Source of the DNA: Brevibacterium antiquum CNRZ 918
GTDB lineage: Bacteria > Actinomycetota > Actinomycetes > Actinomycetales > Brevibacteriaceae
Direction of reading: 5' to 3'
Length of the DNA stretch: 35,905 bases
Assembly: GCF_900169145.1 (NCBI RefSeq)
Contig: NZ_FXZD01000018.1
Location: 1 to 35,905 of the forward strand
Shown: one piece after another, positions 1 through 9,386 of the stretch
Layout of the letters: each line of letters opens with the position of its first letter
Position numbering within the stretch: position 1 is the first letter of the stretch
Program-made: the position numbers and the translations under genes
Notes under the pieces: generated by a model
Databases searched by the model: none
Told to the model about the DNA's origin: nothing
Seen by the model: only the letters and a program-made list of their open reading frames with translations

Positions 1-298
1 CAGGCATTGCCCGATTCCTCGGGTATTCGGGTCAGGCCGAGTCGGGTGGGGTGAGAGTTGTTCCCGGGGATAATTTGTGTGAGGCACGACCCTCATTAGC
101 CGGGGGTATTGACATGAGGCACTCCGGGGAACTTGCGCGGCCCACAGGCAGCACGTCGCACGTTCTCCCTCCAGTTAAGTGCCCCTCCCAGGTGGGTCGG
201 TTGCTCGTCCCATCGTTCGGAGTACCACATGCCGCGTCTGCCACCCCTTCGCCAGCTGAGCAGCAAGCTCGCGTCCCCCTCGCCCCAAAGGTCAACCA

Positions 299-1099
299 TT
301 GAGTTCAGAGACTGAGACCTCTGGCACCATTGATGACATGGCACCACTTTCATCGTGGACGACTTCCACACACGAGCCGCTTAATCGGCACTCGATGGTG
401 CACATGGTTGCCCCATCGGCGACCATCGGATCGGGAGTCGACTGGGCTGCGTCACAGATCCCAAACCAATACACGGATCCGGATCGCGTCGCCACGATCC
501 TCGCCAAGCTGGGGAAACCTAAAGCAGCCAAGTACCTGAAGGGAAAGCTTCCTACAAGCAAGCGCACCCGCTCGGGCGACCTCGGAGAGATCATCGGAGC
601 GCAGTACGCAACGCTTGAACTGGGCTTTCGAGTGGTGGAGCGGCTGCGGTGGAAGGACCACCGCGAGATGTCGATGCGTGGCGATGATTTGATTGGTGTG
701 CGCGCGAGTACGAACGGAACGCTGGAACTATTGAAGGGTGAGGCAAAGAGCCGTGCAAGGCTCGGAACTGCAACGGTCACGGACGCAGATGATGCACTTA
801 AGCGCGATCGGGGACGACCATCACCTCATGCTCTCAGCTTCGTCGCTGACCGACTCCACGAACTCGGTGAGCACACGTTGGCGGAGCTCATCGACGACGC
901 CCAGTTAATTTCTGGAATCAGTCAACGGCAGGTGGTCCAACTGCTTTTTACCTTCACTGGTAATGATCCGAGGGCCCTCCTCCGCGCAAATACGACAGCG
1001 TACCGGGGACGTGTAAAGCGTCTCGCCGTCGGTCTGCAGGTCTCAAAGCATCAGGCGTTCATCGCGAAGGTGTACTCCAAGGCGATCGCTGATGCCTGA
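299..1099 (+). CDS. hamA: HamA-like nuclease (DUF1837) of a Hachiman anti-phage system
   Basis: Predicted effector nuclease of the two-gene Hachiman defence system. Seen: 266 aa with a core matching the DUF1837 pattern: GDLGE (E97), then RGDDLIG (D129, D130), then a KGEAK stretch (E148, K150). Together these look like a PD-(D/E)xK-type active site. Known: in Hachiman the DUF1837 protein HamA is held by the helicase HamB and degrades DNA when the complex is triggered. The gene overlaps hamB by 8 bp, so the two are probably translationally coupled. The start is uncertain: the longest frame begins with TTG at 299 behind a weak AAAGG; an ATG at 338 (residue 14) is an alternative. The first 45 residues look non-conserved. 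Confidence 0.8.
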   Translation: MSSETETSGTIDDMAPLSSWTTSTHEPLNRHSMVHMVAPSATIGSGVDWAASQIPNQYTDPDRVATILAKLGKPKAAKYLKGKLPTSKRTRSGDLGEIIGAQYATLELGFRVVERLRWKDHREMSMRGDDLIGVRASTNGTLELLKGEAKSRARLGTATVTDADDALKRDRGRPSPHALSFVADRLHELGEHTLAELIDDAQLISGISQRQVVQLLFTFTGNDPRALLRANTTAYRGRVKRLAVGLQVSKHQAFIAKVYSKAIADA

Positions 1100-4000
1100 A
1101 ACAGTTGATGAGATTGAGGCAGCGATCGGGCAGGCGACTGCACCCGGATTTCGTGAACAGCTTCTCGCGCGAGGAGAAGCCCGGTCGATGATCTGGCGGG
1201 ACGGTGTCCTGCCAGAGGACGCGCCCGAATTCGACCAGCTGCTCAGCTACGACCTTCTCTCCTACGGCTACTCGCTCCTAAGCCTGGGGCTGCGCCTCGT
1301 GGAGGCGAATGGATCGCGCAGCCTCGCCCAACGCGCCTTTGAGGGCGCAGCCACAGCCATCGAATCAGTGATCGCGAGGGGACCCAACTCGCGCGAACGA
1401 GGCTTCCACCGCGTCGTCGCGGCAGCCGCCTACCACCTCGGCGGCTACTCCGCGCGTGCATACTCGCTGCTTCAGACAGCGCTCGATTCCGGTGAAGTCA
1501 CGATTGGCGAGCGATCCCTCATCCACATCATCCGCAGAGAACTCGACACCCTGGCTGCGCTCATCTTGAGCCACCGCTACGAGGACGCGGCAGCAGACGC
1601 CAACCTGGTTGAGACGTTGCGCGGGCTCCTCGAGCCGACGAGCGATGAGGACCAGGCTGATGACAGCGGCGACACCGATGTCGTTGACGTCGTCGACCTC
1701 GCACTGACGGACGCGTTCGTCGGTGCGATCAGCATGGCGCTGCTTGCGTTCGAACGGGGCGAGCAAGCGCTGCTGGATGAGGCCCTCAGCACGCTGCAGG
1801 TCGGTCTAGGAGCCGCCGGCGAACTGAACATGGTTCCGCAGTGGTGGTGCCATCGACTTGCGATTCACCTGCTTCGCGGTCTGTGGGAGGCCAGTTTCCA
1901 TCGCCTGCTCCCGGACGCCCCAACCGACGGTGGTGGTGGCGACTGGGCACAACTGCGTGCGACGTTCATCGCATCCCTCTTCCGGAGGCGACGCTCGGAG
2001 ATCGACCTATGGCCGTCGCAGCTCGCCGCAGCAGAGCGGGTGCTGAATACCAGCGAGAACTTGGTGCTGTCTCTTCCGACGAGCGCCGGCAAGACCCGGA
2101 TTGCCGAGCTTTGCATCCTCGCATGCCTAGCCGAGGGCCGGCGGGTTGTGTTCGTAACCCCATTGCGGGCGCTGTCAGCTCAGACCGAAACCGCCCTGCA
2201 ACGCACTTTCACCCCTCTGGGGAAGACCGTCTCATCCTTATACGGCGCGATCGGGGCCAGCAGCGCCGACGAGGATTTGCTGCGAGAGAGGGACATCGTC
2301 GTCGCTACTCCCGAGAAGCTCGACTTCGCCCTGCGCAACGACCCAACACTCCTCGACAGCGTAGGGCTTGTCGTCCTCGACGAGGGGCACATGATCGGGG
2401 CGGATGAACGTGAGGTCCGATACGAAGTTCAGATCCAACGACTGCTGCGCCGTGGGGATGCGGCTACCAGACGTATCATCTGCCTCTCGGCGATACTGCC
2501 AGACGGAGATGAAGTCGAGGACTTCGTCAACTGGCTCACCGATGACCAGCCCGACGGTCTCATCGCGAGCTCGTGGCGGCCGACGAAGCTTCGCTATGGC
2601 GAAGTGATCTGGCAAGGCGATCGAGCCCGCCTGAGCATCATCGTGGGAGACGAGGAGCCCTTCGTGCCCCGGTTCCTCGAACCCTTAGTTCCACCGATCG
2701 GTCGCAGGAAGACGCCCTTCCCCAAGAATCAGCAGGAGCTGACGCTGGCTACCGCCTGGCGGCTCGTCGACGACGGGCAGACTGTCCTGATCTTTTGCCC
2801 ACTCAAATTATCGGTGAACGCATTTGCCAGAGTCATCGTCGACCTTCATACACGGGAAGCACTGCGAAGTGTCTTCGAAGGAGATCCGGGCGACCTCGCC
2901 TCGGCCATCACGATCGGAGAGGAATGGTTCGGCCGAGATCACCCGATCCTCGCCTGTCTGAGACTCGGCGTAGCGATTCATCACGGATCGCTGCCCGCAC
3001 CCTACCGACGAGAGGTCGAAAGGCTGCTGCAGCGAGGGGCGCTGAAGGTCACGGTCTCTTCGCCGACCCTCGCCCAGGGACTAAATCTCTCAGCCAGCGC
3101 GCTCGTAATGCACAGCCTCTGGCGCAACCGAGAACTGATCAAGGCGTCTGAGTTCCGCAACATCGTCGGCAGAGCCGGCAGAGCGTTCGTAGACTCCGTC
3201 GGCCTCGTCGTCCACCCAATCTTCAAGGACGTGTCCCGAGGGAGGCGGAACTGGGGGCAGTTGGTCAAGGACACCGCTCTGCGCGACATGGAAAGCGGCC
3301 TACTGCAACTGGTGGCGAACCTGTTTGCCCGGATGCAGGCCAAGCACGGTCTCCGGGACCTGGACTCGCTGCTGGAATACGTCGCCGGCGCAGCGGCGTG
3401 GGATTACCCAGAAGTCGCCGCCGAGAGCGAGGAGGAAGCCGAGCGCTCCCGATTTGCGTGGCGCTCGCAGCTCGCTAGCCTCGACAACGCCCTCCTCAGT
3501 CTGCTCAACGACTCCGCGATAGCGGAGGACGGAATCGAGGGGGCTCTCGATGACGTGCTCGCCTCGTCTCTTTGGACCAGAAGCTTGGCTCGACGGCAGG
3601 AGCCCGTTCAGACAGCGCTTCGAGCCGGCCTGACCGCGCGTGCACGCTTCCTCTGGAGCCAGTCGACCCCGGCGCAGCGCCGAGGGTACTTCCTTGCCGG
3701 GGTCGGTCTCGAGACCGGACGCCAACTCGATGAGCACGCCAGCATCTTGGAGCAGCACCTGCGCGACGCCGACGAGGGCATCCGAATCAGCGACCCCGGT
3801 GCCGCAATCGACGCCCTGACCAGCTTCGCTGGGATCGCATTCGACATCTACCCCTTCGCGCCCCGCACTCTTCCTCCGCAGTGGGAAGGCATCCTCGCCG
3901 CATGGCTTCGCGGCGAGGATGCCACGCAGATTGCGGGAGAGGAGGTCACGGACACGCTGGAATTCATCGAGGATTCGCTGGCCTACCGGCTTCCATGGGC

Positions 4001-4592
4001 GCTGGAAGCGGTCCGGGTCCGAGCGACCGCCCACGAAGAGCCTGTCAACGGTCTTTGGGCGTTCCTCGCCGATGAGCACGGGCTCGCAGTTGCATCGCTA
4101 GAGACAGGGACGCTGAACCGATCCGCCGCGCTGCTCATGCAGGCCGGATTCTCCTCCCGAGCCGGTGCCCTCGCCGCCATCGCAGCCGGACGCGGCACCT
4201 TCACAACCGTGTCGGAGCTTCACCAGTGGCTGAACTCGGAGGAGGTGCGGCAACATGCGAACGACCCGCACTGGCCGACCGTGTCATCGCACGATCTCTG
4301 GGTCGATTTCATCAGCCGTGGCGCTGCTGCACCGGAGAGAACCTGGATCAACACAGTCGAGGATGCCGCGGTGACGTGGCTTCCCGATCACCAGCCGAGT
4401 AGCGGGACTCCCTATCGAGCCGTGTCCCTTGCGAACGGTGAGACCATCCTCCAAGCCGCGGACGGTCGACGAGCCGGTTCGCTTGAGGAACCACTCAATC
4501 CGAAAAGGCGCGGGTTGCTCATAGTCACCGGGACGAACGCCGCCAACAGCGTCGAACTCCGCTATCGAGGCCCATCCGACCTTCATGCGTAA
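1092..4592 (+). CDS. hamB: HamB-like superfamily 2 helicase of Hachiman
   Basis: Large Ski2-like DNA helicase, 1166 aa, partner of the upstream DUF1837 protein. Seen: a helical N-terminal region of about 300 residues; Walker A PTSAGKT near residue 330; DEGH at 430-433 in the Walker B position, where the family usually has DExH; motif VI NIVGRAGRAF near 690; then a long C-terminal region with no motif I recognise. Known: HamB senses unusual DNA and releases or activates HamA. The start ATG lies inside the end of hamA (8-bp overlap), which supports a single operon. The gene order hamA-hamB and the lengths fit Hachiman. Confidence 0.8.
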   Translation: MPETVDEIEAAIGQATAPGFREQLLARGEARSMIWRDGVLPEDAPEFDQLLSYDLLSYGYSLLSLGLRLVEANGSRSLAQRAFEGAATAIESVIARGPNSRERGFHRVVAAAAYHLGGYSARAYSLLQTALDSGEVTIGERSLIHIIRRELDTLAALILSHRYEDAAADANLVETLRGLLEPTSDEDQADDSGDTDVVDVVDLALTDAFVGAISMALLAFERGEQALLDEALSTLQVGLGAAGELNMVPQWWCHRLAIHLLRGLWEASFHRLLPDAPTDGGGGDWAQLRATFIASLFRRRRSEIDLWPSQLAAAERVLNTSENLVLSLPTSAGKTRIAELCILACLAEGRRVVFVTPLRALSAQTETALQRTFTPLGKTVSSLYGAIGASSADEDLLRERDIVVATPEKLDFALRNDPTLLDSVGLVVLDEGHMIGADEREVRYEVQIQRLLRRGDAATRRIICLSAILPDGDEVEDFVNWLTDDQPDGLIASSWRPTKLRYGEVIWQGDRARLSIIVGDEEPFVPRFLEPLVPPIGRRKTPFPKNQQELTLATAWRLVDDGQTVLIFCPLKLSVNAFARVIVDLHTREALRSVFEGDPGDLASAITIGEEWFGRDHPILACLRLGVAIHHGSLPAPYRREVERLLQRGALKVTVSSPTLAQGLNLSASALVMHSLWRNRELIKASEFRNIVGRAGRAFVDSVGLVVHPIFKDVSRGRRNWGQLVKDTALRDMESGLLQLVANLFARMQAKHGLRDLDSLLEYVAGAAAWDYPEVAAESEEEAERSRFAWRSQLASLDNALLSLLNDSAIAEDGIEGALDDVLASSLWTRSLARRQEPVQTALRAGLTARARFLWSQSTPAQRRGYFLAGVGLETGRQLDEHASILEQHLRDADEGIRISDPGAAIDALTSFAGIAFDIYPFAPRTLPPQWEGILAAWLRGEDATQIAGEEVTDTLEFIEDSLAYRLPWALEAVRVRATAHEEPVNGLWAFLADEHGLAVASLETGTLNRSAALLMQAGFSSRAGALAAIAAGRGTFTTVSELHQWLNSEEVRQHANDPHWPTVSSHDLWVDFISRGAAAPERTWINTVEDAAVTWLPDHQPSSGTPYRAVSLANGETILQAADGRRAGSLEEPLNPKRRGLLIVTGTNAANSVELRYRGPSDLHA

Positions 4593-4881
4593 CTGTGTTG
4601 CATGATTCTCAGATCATGTTCGGATTTCTACGGGACAATGGGATTGCAACGGATACCACATGCTTTGCCTGACACCACTACCCAGCGGATCTGGACAGGG
4701 ATCCTGGTCCGGGGCCGCAGGGCGGTGCCTCTGGAGTAGGAATGGGGCTGCCTGAGCGTGCAGCGTGAGCATGGTGTCTATTCACCCGTCCGTTCGGTGC
4801 GCATCGAATGACGGTGTAGGAGTACACGAGCGGATCACGAAGAGCCAGGTAGTCGACCTGCGCACGAGGATGCTCCAAGTC

Positions 4882-7449
4882 TCACTTCTTATAACCCTTA
4901 ATCCTTCTGACCCATTCTTTGAAGCGGACCAACTCCGCTTCGAGTTCGTCGGGCTCCGGTGCGGTGAAGTTGGTCTCGGGGGCCTGATCGTGGCGAGGCG
5001 CCCACTCCGATGCCTTAGCGTAGCCAGATTGGTAGTCGTTGTCGTCTTGTTCCGTGATTCCTACGAGCATCTTGAACATGCGTGGCCGCACCTCGTTAGT
5101 ACCGCGATCCACCAGCTCGTTCACAACATCGAGGTTGACCACGCGTTCCCATGCTTGAGACAACCGCCCGCCCCACTCCTGAGCACGCCGCGTGTACTCA
5201 TCGGAGTCGAGCTGGCCCCGCTCCTTCTTGAGTCGTGCGATCTCGGCTTCCAGGTGGTTGATCCGCGACGGGATGTCTTTGACGCTCCAAGGATGCTTGT
5301 CAGCAGTTAGCCCTGGACGCTCGCCCTGTCGTAGAATTGCGCGCTCAGCGACGTCGACCCCAAGGTCCCGTGCCGCCTTGTTAAGGGCGTTCACGAAAGT
5401 TGCCTCGTGCGTGAAAACAACGACTTGTCTCGACCGTGCCAGTTCCGCGAGGCGGCGGGCCACGCGGGAACGGCGGCTGGCGTCGAGCGACGACACAGGG
5501 TCGTCGAGCACAACGGCTGACTTCGACTCATCAAACTCGACTTCGGTGAGGAATCCGGCCAACCCGAGAGCGGTCTGTTCACCCTCGCTCAGTACATCGT
5601 CGATATCGGCGTCCAAGATGGCTCCGAGTAGACGGGGCCGATGCTGGAGCGTGACGTCGCGTCTACCTTTAGTGGGAGCGAGTGTGACCCGGCGCAAGTA
5701 AAGCTGCTCAGTCTCGTGAGTGAACTGGTCTCGAACGATGCTCGTCACGTAAGCCGTGGTTAAGGCCGTTGCCTTGCGGGTAATCCCAGTAGTGTCAGTG
5801 AGTCGGCGAGCTTCTTCAATCTTGGTTCTCGCCTGGAGCCGCACCAATTCTTTGACAAGATTATCTTTGGCCTTCGCAAATTGCTCTGCCGCTTGGAGAT
5901 CGGCAACCTCGGATTTCAGCGCTCGGACAGAATCGTTGAAGCTTGTTGAATCAATATTCGCGCTGGCGGTGATCAGCGTTTGTCGCCTCTCGCCGATGGT
6001 TGTGCCCGGAGCCACTCCAGAGGTCGTCGGACGCTCCTCTCTGGTGCCGTCAACCCACGCTACTATCTCAGTGGCGACCGTTGCCGCTTCGGTCATCCAT
6101 GTCTGGCTTGCTGTGACATCCTCGCCACCAGCCTGCAGCTGGCTCAAGGCGGTAGTCACAGCCGCCGGCGCGGACTGGAGACGAGCAATCTCATCGCGAC
6201 GCTGAATGACGCGACGCTCGGCAGCATCGGCATCACGCGAGGTGGTGTCCTTTATGAAGGCATCGAATCGCCCCAATCGGTTTGATCCATCCGGGCTCAG
6301 CGGTTGCTGGCATAGAACACACACGGCGTCATCGGTAGTGACTGGGAAGTCGTGTTCGTGATACGCCTCGGTCGTCGAATACCGACGTGCCGCATCCCAG
6401 AGGGCCCGCCACGTCGCCGACCCGACACCAGGCAATGGCTCGGCGTCGAAGTTCTTCGCTGACGCGATCTTTGCCGCCCCTCGGAGATCGATTGCACTTT
6501 TCGCGAGCGCGGCCACATTGTCGAACGACTGGTTCGTTACGGCCTCAGCCAGTTGATCGCTATGACTCTTGACTGTCGCCCAATGGGCTGCGAGCTGAGC
6601 GAGGCGTGTCTTCTCTGCATTAAGATCGCTGGCTTGCAAGCGCGTGAGTTCCCGCAGTTTGGCGGAGAGCGATACGTCGTGATCCGGGGACAGCGTCGTG
6701 GCCTCGTCGATCTGCTCACGCGTGGTGGTAGCACTGAGCTGATCAAGAAACTGCTTTGCCTTCGTGCCTTCCCCAAGGAGCGGAAGTTCCATACGGAGCG
6801 CCGCATTGTCACTCAGGCGCTGTGAGAGAGCTTGCCGCACCTGATCGCACGCGGCCGAGAGCCGATCGAGCAGAGTAAGCGCGGATGGGCGATAGCTGAT
6901 CTCTGAGGCTGTGGTGACATAGGCGTCGCCGCACTCTTCGTCGTAGAACCGTACCGATGACAGATCGCGGCTGGTCCCCTGTGTGAGCGCCCAGGTCGTA
7001 GCCGTAGAGCCAACCACGTACTCGAAGACTGCCTTCTGATCGTGCACGCTCTTTGCGAAGACATCACCGAGAAGATCACCCTTGATTCGGGCAGTAACGG
7101 CCTGCCGAATGAGACGGGCGTAGCCGGACTTCCCGCTGGCATTGTCGCCGTAGATGATCGTCAGGCCCTTGCTGGCGAAGGTCAACCGCTGGCCCGTGAT
7201 GAGCGCGTTCACGCCCTCCACGTCGGCTACGGCTGACAGCCGTATCGACTCTCCGCTCTCGGAGGTACCAGGGACATCGGCAGCGGTGATGGCGGCGACG
7301 GATGGATACGTCCCTGCGATCAGGTGATCGGCGATCTCGTTGACGGCGTCTTCAGACAGATTCTCGTTCCGGCAAAAGCGCCCGACGGCATCCTTCTGCC
7401 AGTCGGTGCGTTCAGCCACCCAGGTCGCCAGGTCGTTCGCGAGTGTCAC
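4882..7449 (-). CDS. AAA_13/SMC-like ATPase, probable defence protein
   Basis: 855-aa ATPase of the AAA_13 type, the class related to RloC, PrrC and Septu ATPases. Seen: Walker A GDNASGKS at 101-108; a long charged, coiled-coil-like middle with a CVLCQQ pair of cysteines near 375, like the tip of a zinc hook; an ABC-type signature LSEGEQ followed by Walker B VVLDDPVSSLD near 645-655; then a helical C-terminus. I see no anticodon-nuclease or HNH domain, so the nuclease activity probably comes from the partner gene. It starts at GTG 7449 and overlaps the end of the upstream OLD-like gene by 4 bp (GTGA), a sign of coupling. It converges on hamB, with about 290 bp between the stops. Confidence 0.7.
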   Translation of the reverse strand: MTLANDLATWVAERTDWQKDAVGRFCRNENLSEDAVNEIADHLIAGTYPSVAAITAADVPGTSESGESIRLSAVADVEGVNALITGQRLTFASKGLTIIYGDNASGKSGYARLIRQAVTARIKGDLLGDVFAKSVHDQKAVFEYVVGSTATTWALTQGTSRDLSSVRFYDEECGDAYVTTASEISYRPSALTLLDRLSAACDQVRQALSQRLSDNAALRMELPLLGEGTKAKQFLDQLSATTTREQIDEATTLSPDHDVSLSAKLRELTRLQASDLNAEKTRLAQLAAHWATVKSHSDQLAEAVTNQSFDNVAALAKSAIDLRGAAKIASAKNFDAEPLPGVGSATWRALWDAARRYSTTEAYHEHDFPVTTDDAVCVLCQQPLSPDGSNRLGRFDAFIKDTTSRDADAAERRVIQRRDEIARLQSAPAAVTTALSQLQAGGEDVTASQTWMTEAATVATEIVAWVDGTREERPTTSGVAPGTTIGERRQTLITASANIDSTSFNDSVRALKSEVADLQAAEQFAKAKDNLVKELVRLQARTKIEEARRLTDTTGITRKATALTTAYVTSIVRDQFTHETEQLYLRRVTLAPTKGRRDVTLQHRPRLLGAILDADIDDVLSEGEQTALGLAGFLTEVEFDESKSAVVLDDPVSSLDASRRSRVARRLAELARSRQVVVFTHEATFVNALNKAARDLGVDVAERAILRQGERPGLTADKHPWSVKDIPSRINHLEAEIARLKKERGQLDSDEYTRRAQEWGGRLSQAWERVVNLDVVNELVDRGTNEVRPRMFKMLVGITEQDDNDYQSGYAKASEWAPRHDQAPETNFTAPEPDELEAELVRFKEWVRRIKGYKK

Positions 7450-9386
7450 GGTGTGATCCCCAAAGCGGTGAGTAGCGCAGCATGCGCCTGTTTCAGGGCG
7501 AGGATACCCTGCGGTCTGAGGGCCACCTCGTCGAGTTCAATGAGGTGGTTCGCGATCTCCTGCTTCGTCGGTGCCCGCCATCCCTGACTGGCAGCCCAGG
7601 CTTCCAGAGTCGTGGACCACGGTGCTGCCGTCGCATCGGGCAGGCTTGGTGGTTCACCTATGGTGACTCCGGCGTTGACGTCGCGGAGCAGCGCGGTAAA
7701 AGTGTGCAGGTAGAGATCCGAGTCCAGGGTGTTCTCAATGCCGTGCACGTCGAGGGCGACAATCCGGTCACCAGGTATGGCGCGACCGATCGTCTCGGCG
7801 AGCCTTTGTCCCCCGCCGTCGCCGTCGACGAGGAACGCGACCCTAGCCGCCTGGAAGTCGAGCTCCGGGTACGAGTCCTTCGGCATCTCTGAGAGGCCAG
7901 GTGCCACCTGATACGGCAGACTGTCTTGTCCTATGGCGGCGCGCATTAGGGTCGGGAGGAGGATCATGTCGGTGGCGCCTTCCGCGATGACCGCGCAGCG
8001 TGCTGGTGTAAATGCTGCGGCCGAGGCACCCATCGCGAACATCAGGGAGGTGAACCCGCCGCCCTCTTGTCGCCAGAAGCTGTTTTCTACGTGGCTCGTC
8101 TCGTCGCTGTCGGGCACGACGGCTCGGATACCGACACCAAGATCGGCGGGTAGACAGCCCGGCGAGTGGGTGGTGTAGATGATCTTGTCGGCTTTGTCCT
8201 GTTTGGCGAACATCTGCACGAGATCGGCCTGCGCGTCGATGTGAAGGCGGGTTTCCGCCTCATCGATCAGGAGGATCGTCGCGCGTCCACTGTTTCGCGC
8301 AGCAAGGAAAGAGTTCAAAGCGACGAACATTCGCAACCCAGCGCTTCGTTCGTCGAACACGGATGCGTGTACACCGTCTTCGACGATGCCAATTCGGAGA
8401 AGCTTGTTCTCGACGTTGAGTTCGACCTTTAGGTCGGACTGCTGCCATGCGTTCTTGAAGTAGTTGCCGAGTGTGATGTTCGCCTTGTTCTTGATTGTGT
8501 CTCGTCGGGATACCTGTCCGGTCTGCACGGCCTGGGTTAGAGCATTCAGGTCAAGTCCGGCCAATCGCGCCAGGTTCGCAAGCGCTGTTGGCACGTCGCC
8601 AAGCAGTGCGTCATCAAGGGTGTAGGCAGAAGCCAGCGTGCGGTCGGCCTCAGTGAACATGACTACGTCGGGGGTGAGATTCCAGAGTGCCTTCTCGGTC
8701 CTCTCCGTGGGGTCCTCACGATCAACCCACGCTCCGAGTGAGAGAAGCAGTCGCTGCAGAACGTCGGTTTCGGCGAATGCACTCAATACCTCGACGTCTT
8801 TGTCAGCGCGTTCGCGCAAGGCGTCAATCGGTTCTCGCTCCCCGAGCGGGTTAGCGAGGTGGGTATCGAGATCTTGTCGCAGCAGGCGAAGTTCATCGAG
8901 CAACGGCGAACCATCCGGGGGCTCTGGTATTTCGTCTTCCTCGGCCATTTCGATGGGAAGCGGTTCTAAGACGCTGATTGCTGACAGGGATTCACCCAGG
9001 TCGGCTGCCAGTTGCTTCAGCTGCGCCTCGGACTTGCGAGGTGCGGGCTTGACAGTGAAGTTGGGTCCATCACCGTCGGCACGACGACTAACGAAGAATT
9101 CGATTGGAGTGTCCTCGAGTTCAAGGTCCTCCAACTCCTTACGGTCCTCGTCGCTGACGCGGTAACGCAAGCTGACGACCGGGGTGGAGTCGGCGATGCC
9201 CGTCGATGCGCGCGACCGCTGTGCGGGTCCGAGAGCGTCGGAGGCGTCCACATAGGCAAGTGACCTGAGGAGCGTCGTCTTACCTGCCTCGTTTGGCCCA
9301 ACGATTGCGACAAGCTTCTGGTCTAGCTTGATCGTGGTATCAAGGAGCCGGCCGGCACCACGCACTCGTGCAGAAACAAGCCTCAT
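7446..9386 (-). CDS. OLD-family ATP-dependent endonuclease (ABC ATPase plus TOPRIM)
   Basis: 646-aa overcoming-lysogenisation-defect (OLD) type nuclease. Seen: Walker A GPNEAGKT at 30-37; Walker B ILLIDEAETRL near 370 followed by a switch histidine in YTTHS; then a TOPRIM domain with IAEGATD near 465 and LVDGDGGG near 514, which supply the conserved Glu and the DxD metal ligands. Known: OLD proteins nick or cut DNA, and relatives work in Gabija and in some retrons. Here the partner is neither a UvrD helicase nor a reverse transcriptase but an AAA_13 ATPase, overlapping by 4 bp. The likely role is anti-phage defence, inferred from domain type and from lying back to back with Hachiman. Start ATG 9386 is preceded by GGGGGA. 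Confidence 0.75.
   Translation of the reverse strand: MRLVSARVRGAGRLLDTTIKLDQKLVAIVGPNEAGKTTLLRSLAYVDASDALGPAQRSRASTGIADSTPVVSLRYRVSDEDRKELEDLELEDTPIEFFVSRRADGDGPNFTVKPAPRKSEAQLKQLAADLGESLSAISVLEPLPIEMAEEDEIPEPPDGSPLLDELRLLRQDLDTHLANPLGEREPIDALRERADKDVEVLSAFAETDVLQRLLLSLGAWVDREDPTERTEKALWNLTPDVVMFTEADRTLASAYTLDDALLGDVPTALANLARLAGLDLNALTQAVQTGQVSRRDTIKNKANITLGNYFKNAWQQSDLKVELNVENKLLRIGIVEDGVHASVFDERSAGLRMFVALNSFLAARNSGRATILLIDEAETRLHIDAQADLVQMFAKQDKADKIIYTTHSPGCLPADLGVGIRAVVPDSDETSHVENSFWRQEGGGFTSLMFAMGASAAAFTPARCAVIAEGATDMILLPTLMRAAIGQDSLPYQVAPGLSEMPKDSYPELDFQAARVAFLVDGDGGGQRLAETIGRAIPGDRIVALDVHGIENTLDSDLYLHTFTALLRDVNAGVTIGEPPSLPDATAAPWSTTLEAWAASQGWRAPTKQEIANHLIELDEVALRPQGILALKQAHAALLTALGITP

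Noticed and set aside
4882..7449. PrrC/RloC anticodon nuclease
   Set aside because: The ATPase and CxxC parts resemble this class, but I see no anticodon-nuclease module at the C-terminus and no flanking type I restriction genes.
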